Shown here: in pieces, positions 34,761 through 44,014 of the stretch
Layout: every line of letters starts with the position of its first letter
Numbering within the stretch: position 1 is the stretch's first letter
Assembly (NCBI RefSeq): GCF_003477995.1
Contig: NZ_QUEM01000001.1
Coordinates: 124,001 to 188,000 of the forward strand
Origin: Bacteroides sp. OF04-15BH
Lineage (GTDB): Bacteria; Bacteroidota; Bacteroidia; Bacteroidales; Bacteroidaceae
Reading direction: 5' to 3'
DNA length: 64,000 nt
Made by a program: the position numbers and the translations under genes
The notes under the pieces: model-generated
The model's database searches: none
What the model was told of the DNA's origin: nothing
The model's input: the letters and a program-made list of their open reading frames with translations, nothing else

Positions 34761-36905
34761 TTGCAGCGGGATGGGCGCATCGCACAGGCTTATCCCGGAT
34801 TGAAGGTTTTGTTGCCTTTGCTCGTCGGGATAGGGTGTTCTGCCTTGGGAACAGGTGGAACCGGTGCTTATGCTGCTTTGTTTTTGATGATATTGTTGGC
34901 TTGTATGGTGTTGGGCTTTGGAAAAGCCAAGCACTATACAGGCCATTTTGTTTGGGGCTGGAATCTGGCTTTTGCCGTGTTCTGGGCTTCTTTGGGTACG
35001 CTTGTCGGCTTGTATTCCCGGGAGCAGAAGGATTTTCAGTTGCCCGATACCGAGCAGGGCTATCAGGTGATTCTGCTCTCCCAACCTCAGGAAACGGCCA
35101 AGACCGTACGTGCCGAAGCATTGGTCCTGCAACGGTTTTCGGAAGATTCTTTATGGCTGTCCGAAGAGAAAATCCGTCTGTCGTTGTGGAAAGATTCGGT
35201 CAGCAAACAACTGAAGGTAGGAGATGCCCTGACTTTTCGGGCATCGGTTCATCCTTTGTGTCCTTCGGGGAATCCTTATGAATTTGATTATGCCGCTTAT
35301 CTGAAACGGGAAGGTTTTGTGGGCGAAGCGATGGTCTTTGCCCGACAATGGCAGCTGTTGCCCCGGGAAACGGAAGGATATACCCGTCTATACAGCCGGA
35401 TGTCTTTGTGGCAGCGCACAAAACTTTATTTTCTGGACCTTCGTCAGCAATTGGTGGAACAGATGAGAGCCGACGGTTTGCGTGGGGAAGCCTTTGCGGT
35501 ATATGCGGCACTGGCTATGGGCGAGAAGGCTTTCCTTTCTAAAGAAACGGGGGAACTGTATGCGCAGACGGGTACTTCGCACGTTCTGGCCCTTTCGGGA
35601 ATGCATTTGGGCATTCTGATGTTTTTCTTTTATTATGTCTTTGCGCATGGTTTGAAGTACACGCGCTGGAGATGGGTCTTTTGTTTTCTGGCGGTCATGC
35701 TGGTGTGGGCCTATACGCTTCTGGCCGGTATGCCGGTTTCTTTGGTGCGCGCTTCGGTGATGTACTCTTTTTCTATTTGCGGCATGATGATGCATCGCCG
35801 GGGATTTACGCTGAACATTCTTTTCTGGACAGCCTCGCTCATGCTGTTGGCCGATCCGGATACATTGTACGATGTCGGCTTCCAGTTGTCTTTTTCAGCC
35901 ATGCTGGGTATTCTGCTGCTGCAAAGACGCATTGAAGGACTGTTCCGTTTTTCGGGGATCGTGTGGCAAAGTCTGTGGTCCGGCATTTCGGTTTCTCTGG
36001 CTGCTCAGATTGCTACCTTGCCTTTGGTGCTCTATTATTTTCATTATGTGGCCACCACAAGCATCTGGGCCACTATGGTTCTGTCTGTTTTGTCTTTATT
36101 CCTGCTTTATGCTTTGCCGGTTTATCTTCTGTTCTTTCGGGTGGAATGGATTTCCGGAATACTCTTGCAGGGAGTGTCTGTGCTGATTGGCTGGCAACAC
36201 GACGCACTGCGATGGTTCAATTCCTGGCCGGGAGCTACTCTGGGTCCCTTCTATATTTCCTGGTCCGAACTGCTAGCCATTTATCTTTTCGTGGTAGCTG
36301 TCATTCTTTTTTTGCTGTTACGTCACAAACTTTTTCCTGCCTTGTTGGCCGTGCTGTCCCTTCCCGGTCTGCTAGTCTGCCGCACGGTGGCGGCACACCG
36401 TCTGACAGATACCTTTCCTTTACTGGTCTTTTATAATAACTATCGGGTACCGTCGGTGCAGATCATCTATTCCCCGCAGCGCAGTTATTTGCTGCAGGCC
36501 AACGACACGGTGCGTTGGGAGGATTATGCCTATATCAAGGAAAATTTCTGGGACCGTTTCACTGATAAGCTTCCTGTGGTATTGCCGCAGAAAGGATTTT
36601 CGGACGATTATCTCTGTCAGACGGGCGGTTTGCTTTTGACGCGCGATTTCCGGCTTGGAATGTTGCATCAGGGAATTCCGGAACATACCTGTTGGGCAGG
36701 AGTGGGACAACTGGATTATCTGTTTCTGTGCCGTGGCTTTCGGGGGTGTGTGGAGCAGGTATTGGCGCAGACGGCTCCCAAACTGGTAGTGCTCGACCGG
36801 TCGCTGACCGAATACGAACATGAGAAGTATCTGCGTCTGTGCGCCCGAATGAAATGGAAATATCACGACATGCGTCGGGATGGAGCGTTAAAAGTTGCTT
36901 TCTGA
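34761..36905 (+). CDS. ComEC/Rec2-family membrane protein
   Basis: The protein has 714 residues from a TTG start; no in-frame ATG lies between the rpe stop (which is in the same frame) and the first membrane segment. The N-terminal part resembles DUF4131. The central competence domain starts near residue 240 with SHVLALSGMHLGILMF and holds many membrane segments. The C-terminal 200 residues are not a metallo-beta-lactamase domain, as is usual in Bacteroidetes. ComEC forms the channel for single-stranded DNA uptake in competent bacteria; natural transformation in gut Bacteroides is not well established. Confidence 0.88.
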   Translation: MQRDGRIAQAYPGLKVLLPLLVGIGCSALGTGGTGAYAALFLMILLACMVLGFGKAKHYTGHFVWGWNLAFAVFWASLGTLVGLYSREQKDFQLPDTEQGYQVILLSQPQETAKTVRAEALVLQRFSEDSLWLSEEKIRLSLWKDSVSKQLKVGDALTFRASVHPLCPSGNPYEFDYAAYLKREGFVGEAMVFARQWQLLPRETEGYTRLYSRMSLWQRTKLYFLDLRQQLVEQMRADGLRGEAFAVYAALAMGEKAFLSKETGELYAQTGTSHVLALSGMHLGILMFFFYYVFAHGLKYTRWRWVFCFLAVMLVWAYTLLAGMPVSLVRASVMYSFSICGMMMHRRGFTLNILFWTASLMLLADPDTLYDVGFQLSFSAMLGILLLQRRIEGLFRFSGIVWQSLWSGISVSLAAQIATLPLVLYYFHYVATTSIWATMVLSVLSLFLLYALPVYLLFFRVEWISGILLQGVSVLIGWQHDALRWFNSWPGATLGPFYISWSELLAIYLFVVAVILFLLLRHKLFPALLAVLSLPGLLVCRTVAAHRLTDTFPLLVFYNNYRVPSVQIIYSPQRSYLLQANDTVRWEDYAYIKENFWDRFTDKLPVVLPQKGFSDDYLCQTGGLLLTRDFRLGMLHQGIPEHTCWAGVGQLDYLFLCRGFRGCVEQVLAQTAPKLVVLDRSLTEYEHEKYLRLCARMKWKYHDMRRDGALKVAF

Positions 36906-36929
36906 TACGGAAGTAGCCGATAAAAGTAC

Positions 36930-36937
36930 TATCTTTG
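36930..36937 (+). promoter_or_regulatory. -7 box for the DHH phosphoesterase gene
   Basis: TATCTTTG predicts a start near 36941 and a leader of about 32 bases. Confidence 0.6.
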
Positions 36938-36972
36938 CGTTGTATTTTTTATAATTATAATGAGTTGATAGT

Positions 36973-38004
36973 ATGATAGAATCATTGGTTTCAGATAAAC
37001 AGTTGGTGGACTTGAAGCACCTGTTGGATGAGGCACAGAAGATTGTTCTTACTTGTCATGTTTCGCCCGATGGCGATGCGATGGGGGCTTTGACCGCTTT
37101 TCTGAGCGTGTTGAAACGACAGAACAAGGATGTCTGCGCTATCACTCCCAATATATTTCCTGACTTCTTGAAGTGGCTTCCCGGAGCCGACGAGGTGCAG
37201 GTGTATGAAAAGAACGAAGAACAGCTCGATCCGGTGCTGAAAGCGGCAGACTTGTTTGTCTGTCTGGATTTCAACGGACCGTCGCGTATGTCGATGATGG
37301 AGGCGGCCGTACAGGCTAATCCGGCTCCCAAAATTGTGATAGACCATCATCCGAATCCCGAAGACTTTGCATCCTGTCTGATTTCTTTTCCTCAGATGAG
37401 TTCCACTTGTGAACTGCTGTACCGTGTGATTGTGGCTCTCTATGGAGAGGACTTTCTGGGTTATGATGAGGCGGTATGCCTGTATACCGGTATGATGACC
37501 GACACCGGAGCTTTCACTTATAACTCTTCACGCAGTGACATATACTATATTATCGGAAAACTGCTGGAGAAGGGGATTGACAAGGATAAGATTTACCGCA
37601 ATGTGTTCTATGAATATTCGGCAGAGCGTTTCCGCCTGATGGGTTATGTGCTCTATGTGAAAATGGAGATGTTGCACGAATATCATTCCGTAATTCTTTC
37701 GTTGGACCGGGAAGAGCAGAAGCGTTTCTCTCATAAAAAAGGCGATACGGAAGGTTTTGTGAACATTCCCTTGCAGATAAAGGGAAACAAACTGAGTATC
37801 TTCTTGCGGGAGAATACCGAGCAAGACAACATCAGAGTTTCTTTGCGTTCGGTTGATGATTTTCCATGTAATCAGATGGCAGCTGAGTTCTTCAACGGTG
37901 GCGGTCATTTAAACGCAGCCGGCGGAACTTTGGAGTGCACGCTGGACGAGGCTATTGAACTGGCCAAGAAGGCAGTCAGAAAATATGCACATTTATTAAA
38001 ATAA
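36973..38004 (+). CDS. DHH/DHHA1 phosphoesterase, NrnA-type
   Basis: The protein has 343 residues. DHH-domain metal motifs are HVSPDGDAMG near residue 30, the Asp in LDFNGPSR near residue 100 and IDHHPNP near residue 122. The DHHA1 C-terminal motif reads FFNGGGHLNAAGG near residue 310. NrnA-like enzymes degrade short oligoribonucleotides and 3'-phosphoadenosine 5'-phosphate; some related proteins cleave cyclic dinucleotides. There is no membrane segment, so it is cytoplasmic. The DUF4827 gene follows after 30 bases. Confidence 0.9.
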   Translation: MIESLVSDKQLVDLKHLLDEAQKIVLTCHVSPDGDAMGALTAFLSVLKRQNKDVCAITPNIFPDFLKWLPGADEVQVYEKNEEQLDPVLKAADLFVCLDFNGPSRMSMMEAAVQANPAPKIVIDHHPNPEDFASCLISFPQMSSTCELLYRVIVALYGEDFLGYDEAVCLYTGMMTDTGAFTYNSSRSDIYYIIGKLLEKGIDKDKIYRNVFYEYSAERFRLMGYVLYVKMEMLHEYHSVILSLDREEQKRFSHKKGDTEGFVNIPLQIKGNKLSIFLRENTEQDNIRVSLRSVDDFPCNQMAAEFFNGGGHLNAAGGTLECTLDEAIELAKKAVRKYAHLLK

Positions 38005-38034
38005 TAACGATAAACACCTTTAGAATATAGCAAT

Positions 38035-38727
38035 ATGAGAAATAAGATAGCGGCTTTATGTGCCGGATTACTGTTGATGGCCGGATTGGGATCGTGCAAT
38101 GACGGAGAGACTTATGCCGAGCAGAAAGAGAAGGAGCGCAACGCGATTGCTGCTTTTCTGGGGCGCGATGCCGTGGTGATGGAGAGTGAAACCGATACGT
38201 TGATTCATATCGGCAAGATCAATGTGATCTCCGAATCGCAGTTCTATCAGCAGGACAGCACGACCAATGTAGAGAAGAACGAATATGTGCTGTTCAATAG
38301 TACCGGTGTGTATATGCAGATTATTTCCAAAGGTCCCGGTGAGAAGCTCAAACCGGGAGAGACCAAAAGAGTATATTGCCGCTTTACGGAATATAATATC
38401 ATGGCCGACAGTTTGCAGATTACAAACAACAGTTTCTTCTGGGATCCGCGTCCGGACATTATCGAAGCTTCCAATACTTCGGGAACCATTTCCGGAAGTT
38501 TTGTAACGGGACCTACAGGATGGGGAGCCATGTATACGGCCTATTCTGACAAATCAGTACCGGCAGGATGGCTTGTTCCCTTCACCTATATCAATATCGG
38601 ACGTCAGGTAAGTACCGAGCAGCCGATAGCCAAGGTCCGTCTGATTGTGCCTCATTCACAGGGACAGAAGGATGCCAGCAGTCGCGTATATCCTTGTTTC
38701 TATGAAATCAGCTATCAGGAAGAATAA
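38035..38727 (+). CDS. DUF4827 lipoprotein
   Basis: The 230-residue protein has a lipoprotein signal (GLGSC, Cys21) followed by NDGETYAEQKEKERNAI, the start of the DUF4827 domain. This resembles the gliding/FKBP-like lipoproteins of Bacteroidetes in its ordering of a helix and then a beta sandwich. No peptidyl-prolyl isomerase active-site set is evident. It is most likely co-transcribed with the phosphoesterase gene and is convergent with hemW only 17 bases away. Confidence 0.82.
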   Translation: MRNKIAALCAGLLLMAGLGSCNDGETYAEQKEKERNAIAAFLGRDAVVMESETDTLIHIGKINVISESQFYQQDSTTNVEKNEYVLFNSTGVYMQIISKGPGEKLKPGETKRVYCRFTEYNIMADSLQITNNSFFWDPRPDIIEASNTSGTISGSFVTGPTGWGAMYTAYSDKSVPAGWLVPFTYINIGRQVSTEQPIAKVRLIVPHSQGQKDASSRVYPCFYEISYQEE

Positions 38728-38744
38728 GGACATGCTTTGGAGAA

Positions 38745-39911
38745 TTAATCCACCCAAAGCAAATCACTCATAATACCGTCGGAGAGAAACAGTCCCCGAT
38801 GCGATAATTTAAGGACACCTTGCGGATGACCGTTTTCTTCGGTTATTTGCAAGGTGTTTTCTTTTAGGTGCGGAGCTGCCATTTTCAGGCAATAATTCTT
38901 CAGCTCCGTACCGAAGTCCTGTTCCAGTTTTTCGAGATCAAGACCGGTCGCCGTTCTCAGACCGGTAATAATCCGGTCGTTATAATGTTCATAACGGTCC
39001 AGGACTTCGCAGTGACACACCTCGTTGTATGGCAGATTCTCTTCGCGGTACCGCGTGATGTCCTTGATATATTGGTCTATGTTGGCTGTGTTATACATTC
39101 TTTCCATTCCGATGAAAGAATGTGCCGAGGCTCCGCATCCCAGATAAGGAGTATCATTCCAATACGATGAGTTGTGGCGGGAATGAAATCCCGGTAGGCC
39201 GAAGTTGGAAATCTCGTAGTGCTCGAAGCCATTGTTTTTCAGTTCCGTAATCAGATATTCAAACATGCTCAGGCTCAGTTCTTCGTCGGCTTCCTGAACC
39301 TTGTTCTGTTCGCGCATGCGCCACAGGGCCGTGTTTTCTTCATAGATCAGGGCATAGGCCGAGAGATGCTGCACGTTCAGGGCGATGGCCTGTGCCACAT
39401 CTGTCTTCCATTCCTCAAGCGTCTGTTCCGGCAGACCGTAAATCAAATCAATACTGATATTCCGGAATCCGTGTTCCTGACACAGATGCACAGCCTGAAT
39501 AGCCCGCTCGCTATTATGTCTTCGGCGCAGCAGTTTCAGATGACCGTCGTGAAAGGTCTGCACCCCCATACTGATGCGGTTCACTCCGGTGCGCGACATG
39601 GCTTCCAGCCATTCCGGAGAAATATCGTCCGGATTGGCCTCTACGGTAAATTCCAGGTCGGGCATCACCCGGTAATTCCGGTCCATGCAGTCTTTGAGTT
39701 GCTTTACAGACGCCGGGTTCAGCAGCGAGGGAGTTCCTCCACCTATATATATAGTATGAACGGGATCGGGCAGCGATTGTTTCCGCAGTTCCAGCTCCGT
39801 GCATACCGCCTCTATATAGCGGTTTTCCTTTTCCTGACTGGTTGTGGAATAAAAGTCGCAGTAAATGCACCGTTGTTTGCAGAAAGGGATATGAATATAA
39901 ATTCCGGCCAT
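38745..39911 (-). CDS. hemW: HemW-like radical SAM protein
   Basis: ATG 39911 gives 388 residues; a longer frame to 39938 would start at the promoter box. The radical SAM cluster CKQRCIYC has Cys11, 15 and 18, and the preceding IYIHIPFC is the family signature. The C-terminal HemN domain is present (NSSYWNDTPYLGCGASAHSF). HemW proteins act as heme chaperones rather than true coproporphyrinogen oxidases; HemN has an extra N-terminal region missing here. Confidence 0.93.
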   Translation of the reverse strand: MAGIYIHIPFCKQRCIYCDFYSTTSQEKENRYIEAVCTELELRKQSLPDPVHTIYIGGGTPSLLNPASVKQLKDCMDRNYRVMPDLEFTVEANPDDISPEWLEAMSRTGVNRISMGVQTFHDGHLKLLRRRHNSERAIQAVHLCQEHGFRNISIDLIYGLPEQTLEEWKTDVAQAIALNVQHLSAYALIYEENTALWRMREQNKVQEADEELSLSMFEYLITELKNNGFEHYEISNFGLPGFHSRHNSSYWNDTPYLGCGASAHSFIGMERMYNTANIDQYIKDITRYREENLPYNEVCHCEVLDRYEHYNDRIITGLRTATGLDLEKLEQDFGTELKNYCLKMAAPHLKENTLQITEENGHPQGVLKLSHRGLFLSDGIMSDLLWVD

Positions 39912-39935
39912 AAAAGTTGTATTATCAGTTTGATA

Positions 39936-39943
39936 CAAAGTTA
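39936..39943 (-). promoter_or_regulatory. -7 box for hemW
   Basis: TAACTTTG on the minus strand predicts a start near 39932 and a leader of about 21 bases. Confidence 0.65.
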
Positions 39944-40071
39944 GTGATTTTGTGGCAACTATGAAACATGCTGAATAACATAAATAATAAGTTCTTTTTT
40001 TTATGGCGTCTTCGATGTTTTTTTATAAATTGCCCTCGCTAAAAAATAAAACCTTAAAAATATATTACATC

Positions 40072-42228
40072 ATGAGAATATATCAAACAAATGAGATTAA
40101 GAACATTGCCTTATTAGGAAATGACGGTTCAGGTAAAACCACTTTGACAGAAGCGTTGCTCTATGAGAGCGGATTGATCAAACGCAGAGGAAGAATCACG
40201 GCAAAGAATACAGTAAGCGATTATTTCCCAGTAGAACAAGAATATGGATACTCTGTTTTTTCTTCTGTATTTCATGTAGAATGGAACCAGAAAAAACTTA
40301 ATATCATCGACTGTCCGGGAGCGGACGACTTTATCGGAAGCGCCATTACCGCACTGAATGTTACAGATACCGCTATCTTATTGTTGAATGGACAGTATGG
40401 TCCGGAGGTAGGAACACAGAATCACTTCCGCTATACTGAGAAGCTGGGTAAGCCGGTGATTTTCCTGGTGAACCAGTTGGACGACGAGAAGTGCGACTAC
40501 GACATGATTCTCGATCAGCTGATTTCCATTTACGGTAACAAGGTGGTACCGGTGCAGTATCCTATTGAGACAGGTCCTTCATTCAACTCATTGATTGATG
40601 TGTTGCTGATGAAAAAATATTCCTGGGGTCCGGATGGCGGCGAACCGACCATCGAAGAGATTCCGGAAGACCAGAAAGAGAAAGCCATGATGATGCACAA
40701 GGCTTTGGTTGAGGCTGCTGCCGAGAACGACGAAAGCCTGATGGAGAAATTCTTCGAGAGCGAGAGTCTGACCGAAGACGAGATGCGTGAGGGTATCCGC
40801 AAGGGACTGGCTGCCCGCAGCATGTTCCCGGTATTCTGCGTTTGCGCCGGTAAGGATATGGGTGTGCGCCGTTTGATGGAATTCCTGGGCAACGTGGTTC
40901 CGTTTGTAAACGAGATGCCTAAGGTGCACAATACCCGTGGTGTGGAAGTGGTGCCCGATTCAGAAGGACCGACTTCTCTTTATTTCTTCAAGACCGCAGT
41001 AGAGCCGCATATCGGTGAGGTGCAGTACTTCAAGGTAATGAGTGGTAAGGTGCACGAAGGTGATGACCTGACTAATGCCGACCGTGGTTCCAAGGAGCGC
41101 ATGTCGCAGCTGTTTGTCTGTGCCGGTCCGAACCGTATCAAGGTAGAGGAACTGGTTGCCGGTGATATCGGTTGTACTGTAAAACTGAAAGATGTGAAGA
41201 CCGGAAACACCTTGAATGCCAAGGATGCCGAGAACCGCTTCAACTTCATCAAATATCCGAATCCGAAGTACACCCGTGCGGTGCGTGCCCAGAACGAGGC
41301 TGAAACCGAGAAGATGATGAACGCTCTGTGGCGTATGCACGAAGAGGATCCGACCTGGATGGTAGAGCAGAGCAAGGAGTTGCGTCAGATTCTGCTTCAC
41401 GGTCAGGGTGAGTTCCACCTGCGCACTTTGAAATGGCGTATGGAGAACATTGACAAGATCAATATCGTGTTCGACGAGCCGCGTATCCCATATCGTGAAA
41501 CCATCACCAAGGCAGCCCGTGCCGATTACCGTCACAAGAAACAGTCCGGTGGTGCCGGTCAGTTTGGTGAGGTGCACCTCATTGTAGAGCCATATTATGA
41601 AGGCATGCCTGATCCGGACGTATACAAGTTCGATGGACAGGAGTACCGCATTAATATAAAAGGTAAGGAAGAAGTATCGCTGGAGTGGGGCGGTAAGCTG
41701 GTATTCATCAACTCCGTAGTGGGTGGTGCCATCGATGCACGCTTTATGCCGGCCATTCTGAAGGGCGTGATGCAGCGTATGGAGCAGGGTCCGCTTACCG
41801 GTTCTTATGCTCGCGACGTGCGTGTCATTGTTTACGACGGAAAAATGCACCCGGTAGATTCCAATGAATTGTCATTTATGCTGGCCGGTCGCAACGCCTT
41901 CAGTCAGGCCTTCAAGAATGCCGCTCCTAAGTTGCTCGAACCGATCTACGATGTAGAAGTATTTGTACCTTCTGACAAGATGGGTGATGTGATGAGCGAC
42001 TTGCAGGGACGCCGCGGTATGATTCTGGGTATGTCCAGCGAGAACGGATATGAGAAACTGGTAGCCAAGGTTCCTTTGAAGGAAATGTCTAACTACAGTA
42101 CCTCTTTGAGTTCACTTACCGGTGGCCGCGCTTCATTCATCATGAAGTATGCAAGCTATGAGTTGGTACCGGCCGATGTTCAGGCTCAGCTCATGAAGCA
42201 GTTCGAAGCTACCGAAGGTGCCGAATAA
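40072..42228 (+). CDS. fusA2: elongation factor G paralog of the EF-G2 type with degenerate GTPase
   Basis: ATG 40072 gives 718 residues; the upstream in-frame extension has no family likeness. All EF-G domains are present. The P-loop is intact (GNDGSGKT, residues 16-23). Switch I reads EQEYGYSV instead of EQERGITI, so its Thr is gone. The DTPGH motif reads DCPGA (80-84), so the catalytic His is Ala, and the NKxD motif reads NQLD (134-137). Bacteroides EF-G2 has been reported to move ribosomes without GTP hydrolysis and to be induced by carbon starvation through Cur; this gene matches that description. No TAnnTTTG box was found in the upstream region. Confidence 0.9.
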   Translation: MRIYQTNEIKNIALLGNDGSGKTTLTEALLYESGLIKRRGRITAKNTVSDYFPVEQEYGYSVFSSVFHVEWNQKKLNIIDCPGADDFIGSAITALNVTDTAILLLNGQYGPEVGTQNHFRYTEKLGKPVIFLVNQLDDEKCDYDMILDQLISIYGNKVVPVQYPIETGPSFNSLIDVLLMKKYSWGPDGGEPTIEEIPEDQKEKAMMMHKALVEAAAENDESLMEKFFESESLTEDEMREGIRKGLAARSMFPVFCVCAGKDMGVRRLMEFLGNVVPFVNEMPKVHNTRGVEVVPDSEGPTSLYFFKTAVEPHIGEVQYFKVMSGKVHEGDDLTNADRGSKERMSQLFVCAGPNRIKVEELVAGDIGCTVKLKDVKTGNTLNAKDAENRFNFIKYPNPKYTRAVRAQNEAETEKMMNALWRMHEEDPTWMVEQSKELRQILLHGQGEFHLRTLKWRMENIDKINIVFDEPRIPYRETITKAARADYRHKKQSGGAGQFGEVHLIVEPYYEGMPDPDVYKFDGQEYRINIKGKEEVSLEWGGKLVFINSVVGGAIDARFMPAILKGVMQRMEQGPLTGSYARDVRVIVYDGKMHPVDSNELSFMLAGRNAFSQAFKNAAPKLLEPIYDVEVFVPSDKMGDVMSDLQGRRGMILGMSSENGYEKLVAKVPLKEMSNYSTSLSSLTGGRASFIMKYASYELVPADVQAQLMKQFEATEGAE

Positions 42229-42281
42229 TGAAAATGCTATCCATGATTGCCTTTGAGCAATACATGTCAAGATGACCAGAC

Positions 42282-42340
42282 AAGAGCCGTATCTGCTTCT
42301 TTCCTTTTTTAAGAAAGATTCAGATGCGGCTCTTTTTTCT
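42282..42340 (+). terminator. terminator of the EF-G paralog gene
   Basis: A stem AAGAGCCGTATCTG with CAGATGCGGCTCTT is followed by a T6 run. Confidence 0.8.
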
Positions 42341-42464
42341 TTTCGAATATATAAATAATACAGTTAAGTTTGTTATGCGAACATAAAACGGGTGGTTTTT
42401 GTTAATTCGGTTAAAATTGCGGTTTTTTTTTGAAGTTTCAATTTATTTTCTATAAACGGTGCTT

Positions 42465-42472
42465 TATATTTG
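42465..42472 (+). promoter_or_regulatory. -7 box for rprXY
   Basis: TATATTTG ends 5 bases before the rprX ATG, so the mRNA may be leaderless or nearly so. Confidence 0.5.
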
Positions 42473-42477
42473 CGGAT

Positions 42478-44010
42478 ATGAAGAAGTCAACTATTTGGAT
42501 AATCAGTGTAATCATGGGGTGTTCGCTGTTGGCGTTACTCTATTTGCAGACTACCTATATCAGGCAGATGACCAAAATGCGTAAGGAACAGTTTGATGAA
42601 TCTGTCTTTCGTAGTCTGGATCAGGCGGCCCGTAATCTGGAGCAGAACGAAACTTTCCGGTATCTGGAAAAGATTTCGCTGGAGTCCGAGCTTTATCGCA
42701 GTCAGCTCGATTCTCTCGACTATCTGCTCATGTTGCAGAGCGGACCGCTGCTGGATAGTGCTACAAAATTCAATTCTTCTTTTCAGGTGACCAGCAAGAT
42801 CAAGAAGCCGTCGAAGATGCCGAAGGCTTTGACACTGAAAAGCAAGAATTCCATCAGTGAGGCTTCCAAGGCATTTCAGGCTTTTGTAAAGAACGCCTAT
42901 GTGTATCAGAAAGGAGTGCTCGATGAGGTGATTTACTCCATCCTCTATCAGGCCAGTAACCGTCCGCTGTCGGAACGAATCAACTTTAAACTGTTCGACC
43001 AGGATATCCGTTCGGCCCTGGAGTGCAACGGCATTCACTTGCCCTATCACTTTACGGTGACCACGAGCGACGGACGCGAGGTGTACCGCTGTCCTGACTA
43101 CGAGAGCAAAGGAGAGGAATACACCTATTCGCAGGTGCTTTTCCGGAACGATTCCTCAAACAAGATGGGCATTGTGCGGATTCACTTCCCCGACATGAAC
43201 CATTATATTCTGGGTACTGCCCGAATGATGATTCCGTCATTGATCTTTACGGTCATCCTGCTCGTTACGTTTATCTTTACGGTCTACATCATTCTGCGCC
43301 AGAAGAAAGTGTCGGAGATGAAGAACGACTTTATCAACAACATGACGCACGAGTTCAAGACCCCGTTGTCTTCCATCTCTCTGGCCGCCCAGATGCTGGC
43401 AGACCAGTCCATCAAGAAGACCGATCAGATGTATGAAAGCCTGTCGCGGGTGATTAATGACGAAACCAAGCGTCTGCGTTTCCAGGTAGAGAAAGTGTTG
43501 CAGATGTCGCTTTACGACCGCGATAACATTGCCTTCAAGCCGAAGGAGATTGATGCCAACGCCCTGATTTCGGGAGTCATCAAGACCTTTACGCTGAAAG
43601 TATCGCAAAACGGCGGTGAAATCACTTCCGACCTTCAGGCCGAAGATGCACAGATCTATGTCGATGAGATGCACTTCACGAATGTGATTTTCAATCTGAT
43701 GGACAACGCCGTGAAATACAAACGTGACGATGTGCAGCTGCATCTGACGCTACGCACATGGAATGCTCACGGCAAACTCTACATCAGTGTAGAGGACAAC
43801 GGAATCGGCATTCAGAAAGATGACCTGAAGCGCATCTTTGAGAAATTCTATCGCGTGTACACCGGCAACAAGCACGATGTGAAGGGCTTCGGTCTCGGAC
43901 TGGCCTACGTGAAGAAGATCATAGATTTGCATAAGGGAAACATTCGCGCCGAGAGCGAATTAGGAGAAGGAACTAAATTTATAATAACAATACCGACATT
44001 AAAAAACTAG
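42478..44010 (+). CDS. rprX: sensor histidine kinase RprX
   Basis: ATG 42478 (MKKSTIWIISV) gives 510 residues. The first membrane segment is at about 5-22, a periplasmic sensor of about 215 residues follows, and the second membrane segment is near 243-266. The phospho-accepting His291 lies in MTHEFKTPLSS. The ATPase domain has NVIFNLMDNAVKY, VEDNGIGI and KGFGLGLAYVKKI. It closely resembles RprX described from Bacteroides fragilis. It phosphorylates RprY, encoded 4 bases downstream. The sensed signal is not known from sequence. Confidence 0.93.
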   Translation: MKKSTIWIISVIMGCSLLALLYLQTTYIRQMTKMRKEQFDESVFRSLDQAARNLEQNETFRYLEKISLESELYRSQLDSLDYLLMLQSGPLLDSATKFNSSFQVTSKIKKPSKMPKALTLKSKNSISEASKAFQAFVKNAYVYQKGVLDEVIYSILYQASNRPLSERINFKLFDQDIRSALECNGIHLPYHFTVTTSDGREVYRCPDYESKGEEYTYSQVLFRNDSSNKMGIVRIHFPDMNHYILGTARMMIPSLIFTVILLVTFIFTVYIILRQKKVSEMKNDFINNMTHEFKTPLSSISLAAQMLADQSIKKTDQMYESLSRVINDETKRLRFQVEKVLQMSLYDRDNIAFKPKEIDANALISGVIKTFTLKVSQNGGEITSDLQAEDAQIYVDEMHFTNVIFNLMDNAVKYKRDDVQLHLTLRTWNAHGKLYISVEDNGIGIQKDDLKRIFEKFYRVYTGNKHDVKGFGLGLAYVKKIIDLHKGNIRAESELGEGTKFIITIPTLKN

Positions 44011-44014
44011 AATT

